64,000 nucleotides of DNA from Entomomonas asaccharolytica (GTDB lineage Bacteria; Pseudomonadota; Gammaproteobacteria; Pseudomonadales; Pseudomonadaceae): positions 1,255,673 to 1,319,672 of the forward strand of contig NZ_CP067393.1 in NCBI RefSeq assembly GCF_016653615.1. Reading direction: 5' to 3'. A program made the translations under genes and the position numbers. The notes beneath the pieces are model-generated. The model had not been told where the DNA came from. It ran no database searches and saw only the letters and a list, made by a program, of their open reading frames with translations. Below, piece by piece: positions 44,036 through 52,646 of the stretch (positions are counted from its first letter, which is position 1; every line of letters begins with the position of its first letter).

Positions 44036-45418
44036 TTAGCAAGGCGCTTCCGCATTCTTACGTGCATAGAACCACCAATTAATTAATACACAAGTTATGT
44101 AAAAGCCGATAAAACAATAAAATGCCATTGCAATGGAGCCTGTTTGGTCAATCGACATACCATTAATTCTAGGAATAGCAAAACCACCATAGGCACCAAT
44201 GGCTCCAATAAAACCTAATACAGCACCTGATTCTTTATTAGCATTAAGCATGGCATGTTTTTGAGCATCTTCACCTTTGCCTACTGCTAAGCGTTTATGG
44301 AATTGAATAAAGATATTGGGTACTTGAGCAAAAGTAGAACCATTACCCACACCAACAAAGGCAAATAATAAGAGGAAACTAATTAAGAAGCCTGCAAAGT
44401 TACCACCTTGTCCCTGATGAGGTAAGAAAAATAAAACCGCGCCTACACAAAGGATCATGGCAATAAAGCTCCATTGTGTTACACGTGCGCCACCGATTTT
44501 GTCAGATAAGAAACCACCAAATACACGGAAGATAGAGCCTAGTAATGGGCCTAAAAATGCATAGGTTAAAGGATTAACAGTAGGGAACTCATGTTTAATC
44601 AATAAAGGTAAAGCGGCAGAGAAACCAATAAATGATCCAAAAGTACCCACATACAGCCAACACATAATCCAATTATGTTTACGTTTAAATATAGTAGCTT
44701 GATCTGTAAAAGAAGCTTTAGCCGAAGCGATATCGTTCATACCAAACCAAGCAAAAATAACCACTAAACTAATAAAGGGAACCCAAACAAAACCAGCGTT
44801 TTGTAACCATAAATAAGAGGTAGTACCATCATGGGTCCAAGTTTGCGAACCGCCTGCAATAGCACCAAAAATACCAACACCAATCACCAGTGGTACAATA
44901 AACTGAACAGCAGAAACACCAAGGTTACCTAACCCTGCATTTAAACCTGTGGCACCACCTTTTTCTGCTTTGGGGAAAAAGTAACCAATATTAGCCATTG
45001 AAGAACTGAAATTAGCACCACCAAAACCACAAAGAAGTGCAAGAATAGCCATGGTTGAAAAACTAGTAGTTGGATCTTGAATACAGATACCTAAGCCAAT
45101 AGTAGGAATTAATAGGCTCGCAGTTGATATAGCTGTCCACCGTCGTCCACCAAAAATAGGTACCATAAAAGAGTAGAAAATTCTTAAGGTAGCGCCAGAA
45201 AGGGCAGGTAACGCGGTTAACCACATCAGTTCGTTAGGTGTATAGTTAAATCCTATGCGAGGTAGGTAAACCACAACAACACTCCATAGTTGCCAAACAG
45301 CAAAGGCAAGTAGTAACGCGGGAATTGATATCCACAGATTACGTCGAGCAATGGAGCGTCCTTGTTGTTCCCAAAACTTGGAATCCTCTGGATTCCATTG
45401 AGTAAGTACTTTAGCCAT
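44036..45418 (-). CDS. narK2: nitrate/nitrite MFS transporter, NarK2 type
   Basis: The 460-residue, 12-helix protein has the nitrate-signature glycine-rich stretches GFGGANFSSSMANIGYFFPKAEKGGATGLNAGLGNLG and FVGVGNGSTFAQVPNIF in helices 5 and 11, broken here by position for brevity. Its length matches NarK2 proteins, usually nitrate/nitrite antiporters. It is immediately before narG and 12 nt after the NarK1-type gene. Assignment of the exchange mode is inference from family and order. Confidence 0.9.
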   Translation of the reverse strand: MAKVLTQWNPEDSKFWEQQGRSIARRNLWISIPALLLAFAVWQLWSVVVVYLPRIGFNYTPNELMWLTALPALSGATLRIFYSFMVPIFGGRRWTAISTASLLIPTIGLGICIQDPTTSFSTMAILALLCGFGGANFSSSMANIGYFFPKAEKGGATGLNAGLGNLGVSAVQFIVPLVIGVGIFGAIAGGSQTWTHDGTTSYLWLQNAGFVWVPFISLVVIFAWFGMNDIASAKASFTDQATIFKRKHNWIMCWLYVGTFGSFIGFSAALPLLIKHEFPTVNPLTYAFLGPLLGSIFRVFGGFLSDKIGGARVTQWSFIAMILCVGAVLFFLPHQGQGGNFAGFLISFLLLFAFVGVGNGSTFAQVPNIFIQFHKRLAVGKGEDAQKHAMLNANKESGAVLGFIGAIGAYGGFAIPRINGMSIDQTGSIAMAFYCFIGFYITCVLINWWFYARKNAEAPC

Positions 45419-45430
45419 GTGTTTACCTAT

Positions 45431-46699
45431 TTATTTGTTAGAAGCTAATTTGCCAGATTTTTGTAAATTTTTTATTTGCATCGATTTAAATGAGAAGTGC
45501 ATCCAAATCAAACTAACTGCAACAGTACCGAATAAAAGCATAAAGGAACTAGAGCGAATACCTGTAATATCAACTAGTGCGCCAAACATGATGGGCAGTA
45601 AGAAGCCACCTAAACCACCAGCAAGTCCAACAACACCAGATACAGTACCAATATTGTCTGAAAATTCGTCAGAAATAAATTTGAATACAGAGGCTTTACC
45701 AATAGCCATGGCAATTCCTGCAAAGAATAATAAAACAGTAAACCAGAAAGCATTAATACCAATAGTGATACTTAAAGGAGCATCAGGATTTACAGTACCA
45801 ATTAACATTTTTGTTTGAGGGTAAGAAAGAATAAAAAATACAACTAAGCAAACCCACATTACCGCCCAAGTGATTTTATAGGCACCATACTTATCAGATA
45901 ACCAACCACCAAAGGCACGTAATACACCGCCAGGCAATGAGAAACAAGCCGCTAAGAATGCAGCAGTGGTTAAAGTAAAACCATACTCATCAACATAGTA
46001 GTGAACCATCCATAAAGATAAACCAACATAGCCACCAAATACCACAGAATAGTATTGGCAATAACGCAATACAGCAGGATCTTTCATCATCGCTAGTTGT
46101 TGTCTTAATGTAACTTGTTCAGATGAAACAATATGCTCAGGCTTGCTGTAACTAAACACATAAAACAATATGGCAGTGGCTAGCATAATAATGGCATACA
46201 CATTAGGAACCATTTGCCAACCCCAAGCTAAAACAATAGCAGGTGCAATTAGTTTATTAACAGCCGCGCCCGCATTGCCAGCACCAAAGATACCCATTGC
46301 TAGACCTTGGCGGTCTTTGGTAAACCAACGAGCAACATAAGGTGTACCTACTGAGAATGAACCACCTGCTAAACCAATAAATAAACCAATAATAAGTAAT
46401 TGCCAATAAGCAGTAGCATATTGCAGTAAGAAAATAGGGATAACACAGCTCATCATTAAGATGAAGAATACTATTCGACCACCAAAGCGGTCAGTCCAGA
46501 TACCTAGGGGGATTCGAATAAGTGAGCCAGATAAAACGGGTAGAGCAGTTAAAATACCGAATTGTGTTTCAGTTAGACCAAGCTGTTCTTTGAGTGGAAC
46601 ACCTATAACAGCAAACATCATCCAAATCATAAAGCAGACAGTAAAGGAAACCGTACTAGAACCAAGTACAATATAAGGCTTATAATTTTGCTTAACCAT
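45431..46699 (-). CDS. narK1: nitrate MFS transporter, NarK1 type
   Basis: The 422-residue transporter has 12 hydrophobic segments, a GLAGGSFSVGTPYVARWF nitrate signature (helix 5) and the MFS motif GIWTDRFGGRIVFF between helices 2 and 3. Length and order (first gene, then NarK2, then narGHJI) parallel Pseudomonas narK1K2GHJI, where the NarK1 type is a nitrate/H+ symporter. It is the first gene of the operon and is divergent from moeB. Confidence 0.9.
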   Translation of the reverse strand: MVKQNYKPYIVLGSSTVSFTVCFMIWMMFAVIGVPLKEQLGLTETQFGILTALPVLSGSLIRIPLGIWTDRFGGRIVFFILMMSCVIPIFLLQYATAYWQLLIIGLFIGLAGGSFSVGTPYVARWFTKDRQGLAMGIFGAGNAGAAVNKLIAPAIVLAWGWQMVPNVYAIIMLATAILFYVFSYSKPEHIVSSEQVTLRQQLAMMKDPAVLRYCQYYSVVFGGYVGLSLWMVHYYVDEYGFTLTTAAFLAACFSLPGGVLRAFGGWLSDKYGAYKITWAVMWVCLVVFFILSYPQTKMLIGTVNPDAPLSITIGINAFWFTVLLFFAGIAMAIGKASVFKFISDEFSDNIGTVSGVVGLAGGLGGFLLPIMFGALVDITGIRSSSFMLLFGTVAVSLIWMHFSFKSMQIKNLQKSGKLASNK

Positions 46700-46749
46700 T
46701 GTAGTACACCATTAGTCTGAAGTTGTTATGTATACCTTACAATTTTTAA

Positions 46750-46767
46750 TGGTAATTACCAATTGGT
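46750..46767. promoter_or_regulatory. overlapping palindromes upstream of narK1
   Basis: TGGTAATTACCA (46750-46761) and ACCAATTGGT (46758-46767) are perfect overlapping palindromes 51-68 nt before the narK1 start. They create three TGGT/ACCA half-sites. They resemble, but do not match, the paired-heptamer layout of NarL sites, and there is no canonical FNR/ANR TTGAT-N4-ATCAA box that I could find in 46700-46918. A regulatory role is plausible only by position. Confidence 0.4.
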
Positions 46768-46918
46768 CAGAAGCCCAGTCTACTTTAGTAGCTTGGTTTA
46801 TAGCCAACTAATCATTTTGGCTTAGTTTATAAAATAGTTGTTTGTGCTTATGGGCAATAGCAAAAATTAGTTATTATGGTTCTAATAGCAACACTGATTT
46901 TAATGTGATTAATTATGT

Positions 46919-47668
46919 ATGAATGATCAACAATTATTGCGATACAGTAGACATATTTTATTACCCCAGTTAGATATAGCAGGGCAGCAAAAAATACTGG
47001 ATAGTAAAATGTTAGTGGTGGGCTGTGGTGGCTTAGGTTCTACAGCCATTCCTTTTTTAGCTTCAGCAGGTGTAGGGCAGCTAACCATAGCTGATGATGA
47101 TAAAGTAGATTTTTCTAATTTACAAAGACAGACCCATTATACCAAACAAAACATTGGCCAATCTAAAGTTGAGGCAATGGCTCGCTATATTCTTCAACAA
47201 AACAAAGAGGTTAATATAACCACTCTGGCTAAAAGGCTTGTACTAGAAGAGTTGGTAGAGCTTTGTAAAGAGCATGATGTAGTATTGGATTGCAGTGATA
47301 ACTTTGCAACACGTAAGGCTATTAATCAAGCTTCAGTTATCACTAAAACACCACTGGTATTTGGTTCAGCTATACGTTTTGAAGGGCAGCTGAGTGTTTT
47401 TGATCCTCGTAATAAAAAATCGCCTTGTTATGCCTGTATATTTGATGGTGATGATATAGCGCAGGAAAGTTGCGCAACTTCGGGTGTATTTGCACCACTA
47501 GTTGGTATTATTGGCGCTAAACAAGCAGCAGAAGCATTAAAAATAGTCACCAAGATTGGTACTACACCTGTAGGTACAATGCAAAATTATGATGCGTTAG
47601 ATTTAAACCATTACCCCGTTAAGTTTCAACGTAATCCTCATTGTAAAGTATGTGGCAAACCCCATTAA
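46919..47668 (+). CDS. moeB: molybdopterin-synthase adenylyltransferase MoeB
   Basis: The 249-residue E1-like enzyme adenylates the C-terminal glycine of MoaD so that it can be thiocarboxylated. Visible features are the ATP motif VVGCGGLGSTA (residues 32-42), NLQRQTHY, the aspartate in LDCSDNFATR, the cysteine loop ESCATSGVFAPLVG and zinc-binding pairs CYACIF and CKVCGK. A ThiF role in thiamine synthesis is possible for this family, but the molybdopterin context favours MoeB. No strong ribosome binding site precedes the ATG. Confidence 0.88.
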   Translation: MNDQQLLRYSRHILLPQLDIAGQQKILDSKMLVVGCGGLGSTAIPFLASAGVGQLTIADDDKVDFSNLQRQTHYTKQNIGQSKVEAMARYILQQNKEVNITTLAKRLVLEELVELCKEHDVVLDCSDNFATRKAINQASVITKTPLVFGSAIRFEGQLSVFDPRNKKSPCYACIFDGDDIAQESCATSGVFAPLVGIIGAKQAAEALKIVTKIGTTPVGTMQNYDALDLNHYPVKFQRNPHCKVCGKPH

Positions 47669-47675
47669 TCAGTAA

Positions 47676-48107
47676 TTAACTGACTATTTCCCATGGTTGC
47701 ACATCCCCAGTTACTAATGTAAATAGGGGGTGTTGCTTTGGTATTAAAATTTCTTTGTATTCTATAAATAACTGAGGGCTGCGGCTGGCTAGTTTTTTTA
47801 ATAAATGCTGCCATTCATAATTTAATTGGCCAGAGGTTTCAGTAATTTTAAGTGTGGTTTGTGGATAAAGAATTTTAGCTTTATCAAAACTATAGTTTCT
47901 TTTTGTAGCTTCAATAACAATTTCTGTTAAAAAAGAGCCTATCGCTTGTAGTGGTTCTGGATGATTTTTAAATCTATAGAGCTGTGGGTGATTGGTGTAA
48001 CCTTTAGTTGCACCGAGTAACACTTTTTGGGCTAATAACCCTTCTCGCCAAGCAGCTAAAAGCCCTTTGGTGTCTAGATATTGGGGGTGAACTGTCCACA
48101 AGCGCAT
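47676..48107 (-). CDS. pyrimidine dimer DNA glycosylase/endonuclease V family protein
   Basis: This 143-residue protein begins MRLWTVHPQYLDTKGLLAAW and continues REGLLAQKVLLGATKGYTNHPQLYRF, the pattern of bacterial proteins in the T4 endonuclease V-like (Pyr_excise) family proposed to cut cyclobutane dimers. The phage enzyme uses an N-terminal Thr; here position 2 is Arg, so the catalytic mechanism may differ. It lies 22 nt after narL in the same direction and seems to be the last gene of the moaC-narXL transcript, which is an unexpected partner. Confidence 0.75.
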   Translation of the reverse strand: MRLWTVHPQYLDTKGLLAAWREGLLAQKVLLGATKGYTNHPQLYRFKNHPEPLQAIGSFLTEIVIEATKRNYSFDKAKILYPQTTLKITETSGQLNYEWQHLLKKLASRSPQLFIEYKEILIPKQHPLFTLVTGDVQPWEIVS

Positions 48108-48129
48108 AAATTAAATATAAAACCTTGTA

Positions 48130-48786
48130 TCAAACTTTATCCAGTCCATGTTCAATAGCATACACGGCAGCTTGCACACGGCTATGTAAATTAAGCTTTC
48201 TTAATACGTTCTGTACATGTACTTTGATGGTACTTTCAGTCAAGTCTAATGAGCGAGCAATTTCTTTATTGCTAACACCTTTAGTAAGCCATGCTAAGGT
48301 TTCTTTTTCTCTAGGTGTTAATGTTTCATAAAGCGTATCAATATCTTGGCTGCTAGGGGCACGTAGTTGAGTAATTAATTTAGTGGTCATTTCTGGTGAT
48401 AAAACACTGTCACCATCTACTGCTTTACGAATGCTGTTAAGTAAAAAATCGGAGTTTATATTTTTTAATAAATAACCTCTAGCACCTATACGCATACATT
48501 CAGTAAGGTCACTACCATCTTCCGAAACAGTTAACACCAGCACAGCAAGATTAGGTTGGGTACTGAGTAGCTGTGGAAGGGCTTCTCTACCACCCATAAT
48601 AGGCATATCTAAATCGAGTAATACCACATCAGGGTGGAGTGATTCAGCAAGCTTTATACCTTCTAAACCATCGGAAGCCTCGCCAATAATCTCAAAATCA
48701 TCTTGTGTTTCTAATAAAAAACGTAAACCACTACGAAACAATGTATGATCGTCAACAAGTAGAATTTTAGTTTTATTATTTGTCAT
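48130..48786 (-). CDS. narL: nitrate/nitrite response regulator NarL
   Basis: The 218-residue protein has a receiver domain with acidic pocket VDDH (residues 11-14) and phosphoacceptor Asp58 in VVLLDLDMP, and a LuxR-type HTH (about residues 150-210) with LTPREKETLAWLTKGVSNKEIA and STIKVHVQNVLRKLNL. It would activate narK1K2GHJI on nitrate signal from NarX. It overlaps narX by 4 nt (ATGA type). Confidence 0.93.
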   Translation of the reverse strand: MTNNKTKILLVDDHTLFRSGLRFLLETQDDFEIIGEASDGLEGIKLAESLHPDVVLLDLDMPIMGGREALPQLLSTQPNLAVLVLTVSEDGSDLTECMRIGARGYLLKNINSDFLLNSIRKAVDGDSVLSPEMTTKLITQLRAPSSQDIDTLYETLTPREKETLAWLTKGVSNKEIARSLDLTESTIKVHVQNVLRKLNLHSRVQAAVYAIEHGLDKV

Positions 48787-50690
48787 AAAATGCCTCGTTG
48801 TTCTTTGGGAATAGTAAGTATTATTGTAGTCCCTTGATTAGGGATAGAGTTAATTTCTATAGTTGCAGAAATTTGTGCAGCGCGCTCTGCCATAATTGAC
48901 ATACCCACATGACGCGTTTTTTTCTGTTCAATAGTTTGTTTATTGAAACCACAGCCATTATCGGCAATGGTCATGATAAATTGATCATCATTTTTAAAAG
49001 TGATTTTTACATGGTTACATTTAGCATGTTTACGGATATTAGACAGCGCTTCTTGTAGGATAAAAGTAACCTGTAGTTGCTGTTGTGGGTTGAGGGAAGG
49101 GCCATTGCCAGTTATTGTAACTTGCACTTCTGCTTTAGTCTGTAACTTAAAACGATCGGTTAATTTTTGAATGACTTCTTTGAAATCTTCTTTATTAATA
49201 CGTGTTCTAAAATTTAACAGTAGCTCACGTACATCCTCATAAGACTCTTGCACGCCTTGCTGAATAAAATTTAGGTTTTTTTCAACTTGTGCCAGCTCAT
49301 TATTGGCTAAAGCTGTTTGCAACATTTGCACCTGTAAATTTAGGAAAGAAAGAGATTGCGCAATACTATCATGCAAACCTTGAGCGATCAGATTACGTTC
49401 TTTCATTACGGCAAGTTGTTTATCACTTAATGCTAGTTGTTGGTTTTCTAGGGCAACTGCTAATTGATCTGTTAATGTTTCGATTAAATATTGTGTTTGT
49501 GGGGTTAGTTTTGACTCTTCATTGATAAAGTATAGAGTCATAATCCCTATTTCATGGTTATTATGTTGAATATGAAATATAAGAAAATGGTTAAAAGAGT
49601 TTTTAATACAATAAGCAACCGTGGGGTTGGTAATATTTTTGATACTGATAAGTTGTACTTCTTTGTCTTGTGAAACGCTGGTGCCACAAAAACAATCAGT
49701 GATAGAACTACATTCAGAAGAGGTGATTAGCGCTTCAGGCAAACCTTGGCTAGCTATATAGTTGAATCTATCATGGGTTTCATCAAGCAGTCTGATACTG
49801 CCCGCATTGGCATTACTTAAATGGATGATATTATTTAAAAAACTTTCAGTCATTATTTCTTGGGTATGGGCTTCATGTAAAAAAGCAGTAATATCATAAA
49901 GTGCTGAAAGTTCGTGATTTTTTTCTTCTAAGGCAGCTGTTTTCTCAGTTACTTTTTGTTCTAAGTTGGTGTATAAATCCTCTAAATTACTTGCCATCTT
50001 ATTAAAGCCTACTGAAACAGTACCAAACTCATCGCGGCTAGTAATGGTAATACGTTTAGATAGATCACCATGGCTTACATGAGTAATGGCTTCCTGTAGT
50101 CGGCTTAAGGGTGAAATCACCAACCGATAAAGTAAGTAGATAGCTGTAAATGCTGAAAAAATTACCATAATAATTAAAATGGTCTGAATAAAACGCAACC
50201 AACTAATATGTTGAGTATTTTGCACCTCAATAAATTTAACTAAAGAATCAATATCCCCCACAAATTGATCAAAATAGGCAAGGTCTTTGGCTAATATTTT
50301 TTCATCAGTTTGCTGGTAATGACGGACAAGAGGTAATACTTTTTGTTGCCATGAGTTATGAATATTGGATATTTGAATATCAATACTAGGATTTTTAGGT
50401 AATAAAAAACTGGTACGATCAATATTTTTCAGGTTCTCTAAAATATGTTCAAAATTTGTTTGTTCTTGTAATAGTTCAGCCTCGTCTTGTTTTAGGGATA
50501 ATAAGGCAACAATATGATAGACCCTCTTGCGTAAGCTACCCGCATCGTTGATAGCAATACCACCACTTTCTAATTGCCACAATAGCGCAAGCGTATAGCC
50601 TGTAAAAATAAGCGCACAAACAACCCATAGCACCACTGAGACCAGTAGTTTGGTAGAAAGGCTATGACGTCTTAAAGTGCTTCGCATCAT
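48783..50690 (-). CDS. narX: nitrate/nitrite sensor histidine kinase NarX
   Basis: The kinase has an N-terminal helix, a periplasmic domain whose GIAINDAGSLRKRVYHI resembles the NarX P-box nitrate site, a second helix, a HAMP region (SPLSRLQEAITHVSHGDLSKRI), a central region with cysteines (ECSSITDCFCGTS) and a HisKA_3/HATPase core with QGLHDSIAQSLSFLNLQ and DNGCGF. I start it at the ATG at 50688-50690 (635 residues), 4 nt after the moaC stop; the frame extending to 50729 would overlap moaC and lacks support. Confidence 0.92.
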   Translation of the reverse strand: MMRSTLRRHSLSTKLLVSVVLWVVCALIFTGYTLALLWQLESGGIAINDAGSLRKRVYHIVALLSLKQDEAELLQEQTNFEHILENLKNIDRTSFLLPKNPSIDIQISNIHNSWQQKVLPLVRHYQQTDEKILAKDLAYFDQFVGDIDSLVKFIEVQNTQHISWLRFIQTILIIMVIFSAFTAIYLLYRLVISPLSRLQEAITHVSHGDLSKRITITSRDEFGTVSVGFNKMASNLEDLYTNLEQKVTEKTAALEEKNHELSALYDITAFLHEAHTQEIMTESFLNNIIHLSNANAGSIRLLDETHDRFNYIASQGLPEALITSSECSSITDCFCGTSVSQDKEVQLISIKNITNPTVAYCIKNSFNHFLIFHIQHNNHEIGIMTLYFINEESKLTPQTQYLIETLTDQLAVALENQQLALSDKQLAVMKERNLIAQGLHDSIAQSLSFLNLQVQMLQTALANNELAQVEKNLNFIQQGVQESYEDVRELLLNFRTRINKEDFKEVIQKLTDRFKLQTKAEVQVTITGNGPSLNPQQQLQVTFILQEALSNIRKHAKCNHVKITFKNDDQFIMTIADNGCGFNKQTIEQKKTRHVGMSIMAERAAQISATIEINSIPNQGTTIILTIPKEQRGIL

Positions 50691-50694
50691 TTTG

Positions 50695-51174
50695 TTATTC
50701 CGTTGCTTGCCATAAGCCGCTTTTGCCACCTTCTTTTTTTAATAGATGAATGGACAGAATACACATACTTTTATCGACAGCTTTTAACATATCATATACG
50801 GTTAAAAGACCAATAGAAACAGCATTTAATGCTTCCATTTCAACACCAGTTTTGCCTACTGTTTCAGCAGTTACTTGGAGGTGTAAACATGAGTTCGCTT
50901 GATCAGCATTAAACTCGACACTAACATGGGTTAATGGCAAAGGATGACAGAGAGGAATTAAATTAGAAGTTTGTTTAGCACCTTGAATAGCTGCAATACG
51001 AGCAATACCTAAAACATCTCCCTTTTTACTAGCATTATGGCCTAATAATTGGAATGCTTCTGCTGACATTTGAATAGAGCCTGTTGCAATTGCTTGGCGT
51101 TTAGTAGATTGTTTTTCTGCAATGTCAACCATATGTGCTTGTCCTGAAGCATCAAAATGAGTCAGCTTTGTCAT
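50695..51174 (-). CDS. moaC: cyclic pyranopterin monophosphate synthase MoaC
   Basis: The 159-residue protein forms cyclic pyranopterin monophosphate from the MoaA product. Family stretches are HFDASGQAHMVDIAEKQSTKR, GDVLGIARIAAIQGAKQT, the LIPLCHPLPLTHVSV loop and GKTGVEMEALNAVSIGLLTVYDMLKAVDK. It is the first gene of a minus-strand unit with narX, narL and the glycosylase gene, and is divergent from moaD. The divergent spacer (51175-51332) contains the palindrome TATAGCTATA but no clear Moco riboswitch. Confidence 0.96.
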   Translation of the reverse strand: MTKLTHFDASGQAHMVDIAEKQSTKRQAIATGSIQMSAEAFQLLGHNASKKGDVLGIARIAAIQGAKQTSNLIPLCHPLPLTHVSVEFNADQANSCLHLQVTAETVGKTGVEMEALNAVSIGLLTVYDMLKAVDKSMCILSIHLLKKEGGKSGLWQATE

Positions 51175-51332
51175 AAAATTATCCTATAGCTATAAATTAC
51201 AAAAATTAACACGCTATGTCGTTATAAGCAATTAGCCGAAGTGGTTAGTTACATTAGGACAAATGGTGAGTTGTTTATCTAGTAATATTTTATTATTCTT
51301 ACTCATAGTTTGAAAGGGTGGTATATTCGATT

Positions 51333-51584
51333 ATGATTAAAATTCGTTATTTTGGTTCGTTAAAAGAAACCTTAAATACTACAGAGGAACAGCTTGATTG
51401 GCAAAAAGGGCTTACTACAGATAAGCTATTGCAAGAGTTAAGGCAAAGAGATGCGACATGGGCAGAAGCCTTAGCTGAAAAAAATGTTTTTAGGTTAGTG
51501 GTCAATCAGCAAGTTGTTTATCAACCAGTCGCTATTAAAGAAGGTGATGAGGTTGCTGTTTTACCTCCTGTAACAGGCGGCTAA
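51333..51584 (+). CDS. moaD: molybdopterin synthase small subunit MoaD
   Basis: The ubiquitin-like sulfur carrier of 83 residues ends in the conserved Gly-Gly (VLPPVTGG), whose C-terminus becomes thiocarboxylated by MoeB. I use the ATG at 51333 (MIKIRYFGSLKET...), which aligns with family starts; a GTG at 51318 would add five residues. moaE starts 1 nt after the stop codon. Confidence 0.93.
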   Translation: MIKIRYFGSLKETLNTTEEQLDWQKGLTTDKLLQELRQRDATWAEALAEKNVFRLVVNQQVVYQPVAIKEGDEVAVLPPVTGG

Positions 51585-51585
51585 C

Positions 51586-52044
51586 ATGATCTCTGTTAGC
51601 ATACAAACAGAACCTTTTAATAGTTTGCAAGAAGAGAGTAGATTACAGACTACTGCTAGCGATTGTGGTGCTATGGTTAGCTTTAAAGGAATGGTTAGAG
51701 GTCACGATCAGCAACAGCCATTGTCTCATCTTTACTTAGAGCATTTTCCACAAGTTACTGAACAAGAAATAGAACGTATTATTAAATCAGCGCAAGCGCG
51801 TTGGCATTTTTCAAGCTGTCTAGTTATTCATCGAGTGGGTAAGCTAACCGTAGGCGAAGATATAGTGTTGGTCATGGTTGCCGCTAAGCACCGTAAAGAG
51901 GCATTTCATGCTGCTGAGTTTATTATGGATTACTTGAAAACAGAAGCACCTTTTTGGAAAAAGGAGTTTTTTCTAGATGGTACTAGTCAATGGGTTACAG
52001 CAAAAGAATCAGATACAAAAGAAAAACAACAGTGGTCTAATTAA
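51586..52044 (+). CDS. moaE: molybdopterin synthase catalytic subunit MoaE
   Basis: The 152-residue protein combines with MoaD to add two sulfurs to cyclic pyranopterin monophosphate. Family stretches include CGAMVSFKGMVRG, LYLEHFPQVTEQEIERI, VIHRVGKLTVGEDIVLVMVAAKHRKEAF and the C-terminal lysine-rich EAPFWKKEFF with the active-site lysine. Its stop overlaps the mobA start. Confidence 0.95.
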   Translation: MISVSIQTEPFNSLQEESRLQTTASDCGAMVSFKGMVRGHDQQQPLSHLYLEHFPQVTEQEIERIIKSAQARWHFSSCLVIHRVGKLTVGEDIVLVMVAAKHRKEAFHAAEFIMDYLKTEAPFWKKEFFLDGTSQWVTAKESDTKEKQQWSN

Positions 52045-52637
52045 TGATTAATACTGCATATAAAATTATTGGCTTGATCTTAGCAGGTGGTCAAGGCCAA
52101 CGTGTTGGTAGACAAAATAAAGGGTTGCTTAAACTACAGGGTAAACCATTAGTACAACATGTATTCGATAATTTATCTGCACAAGTTGATGAAGTAGTTA
52201 TTAGTGCCAATGAAGATATCAAAAGTTATCAAACATTAGTAAAATCAGTGTTTACTGATAACCCTTGCTGGCAGGGTAAAGGGCCATTAGCAGGAATTAT
52301 CAGCGCTTCTCAAGTATTACCTAAAAATATTGATGCTATTCAGGTTGTTCCTTGTGATACGCCTTTTTTACCTAGTGATTTAATAGCGCAATTAGCTAAA
52401 GCATTATTTAGTGATCCACAGAATGAAATTGCTTATGCAGCTACAAAAGATTGTATACATCCCAGTATTTTCTTATGTAAACCCTATATAAATGCTAAAT
52501 TAGCAGATCATTTAGCAAATCAAAAATATAGCTTAAAGTCATGGATTTTTAGCCATCATGCGGTAGAAGTCTTTTTTGAAGATGAACATGCTTTTACTAA
52601 TATTAACCATTTAGAGACTCTAGCTAGCTTTCAATAA
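52044..52637 (+). CDS. mobA: molybdenum cofactor guanylyltransferase MobA
   Basis: The 197-residue nucleotidyltransferase has the signature LILAGGQGQRVGRQNKGLL (residues 11-29) and GKGPLAGIISA plus the metal-binding VVPCDTPFL. It attaches GMP to molybdopterin, giving the bis-MGD form used by NarG. It overlaps moaE and is 9 nt before moeA. No mobB is visible. Confidence 0.94.
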   Translation: MINTAYKIIGLILAGGQGQRVGRQNKGLLKLQGKPLVQHVFDNLSAQVDEVVISANEDIKSYQTLVKSVFTDNPCWQGKGPLAGIISASQVLPKNIDAIQVVPCDTPFLPSDLIAQLAKALFSDPQNEIAYAATKDCIHPSIFLCKPYINAKLADHLANQKYSLKSWIFSHHAVEVFFEDEHAFTNINHLETLASFQ

Positions 52638-52646
52638 GAGGTTACC

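Noticed and set aside
46700-46918. Canonical NarL 7-2-7 heptamers or an FNR/ANR box in the narK1-moeB spacer.
   Set aside because: The palindromes present do not match the TACYYMT consensus in the facing orientation, and no TTGAT-N4-ATCAA was found.
51175-51332. Moco riboswitch between moaC and moaD.
   Set aside because: The spacer is short and I cannot find the paired architecture; only a small TATAGCTATA palindrome is present.
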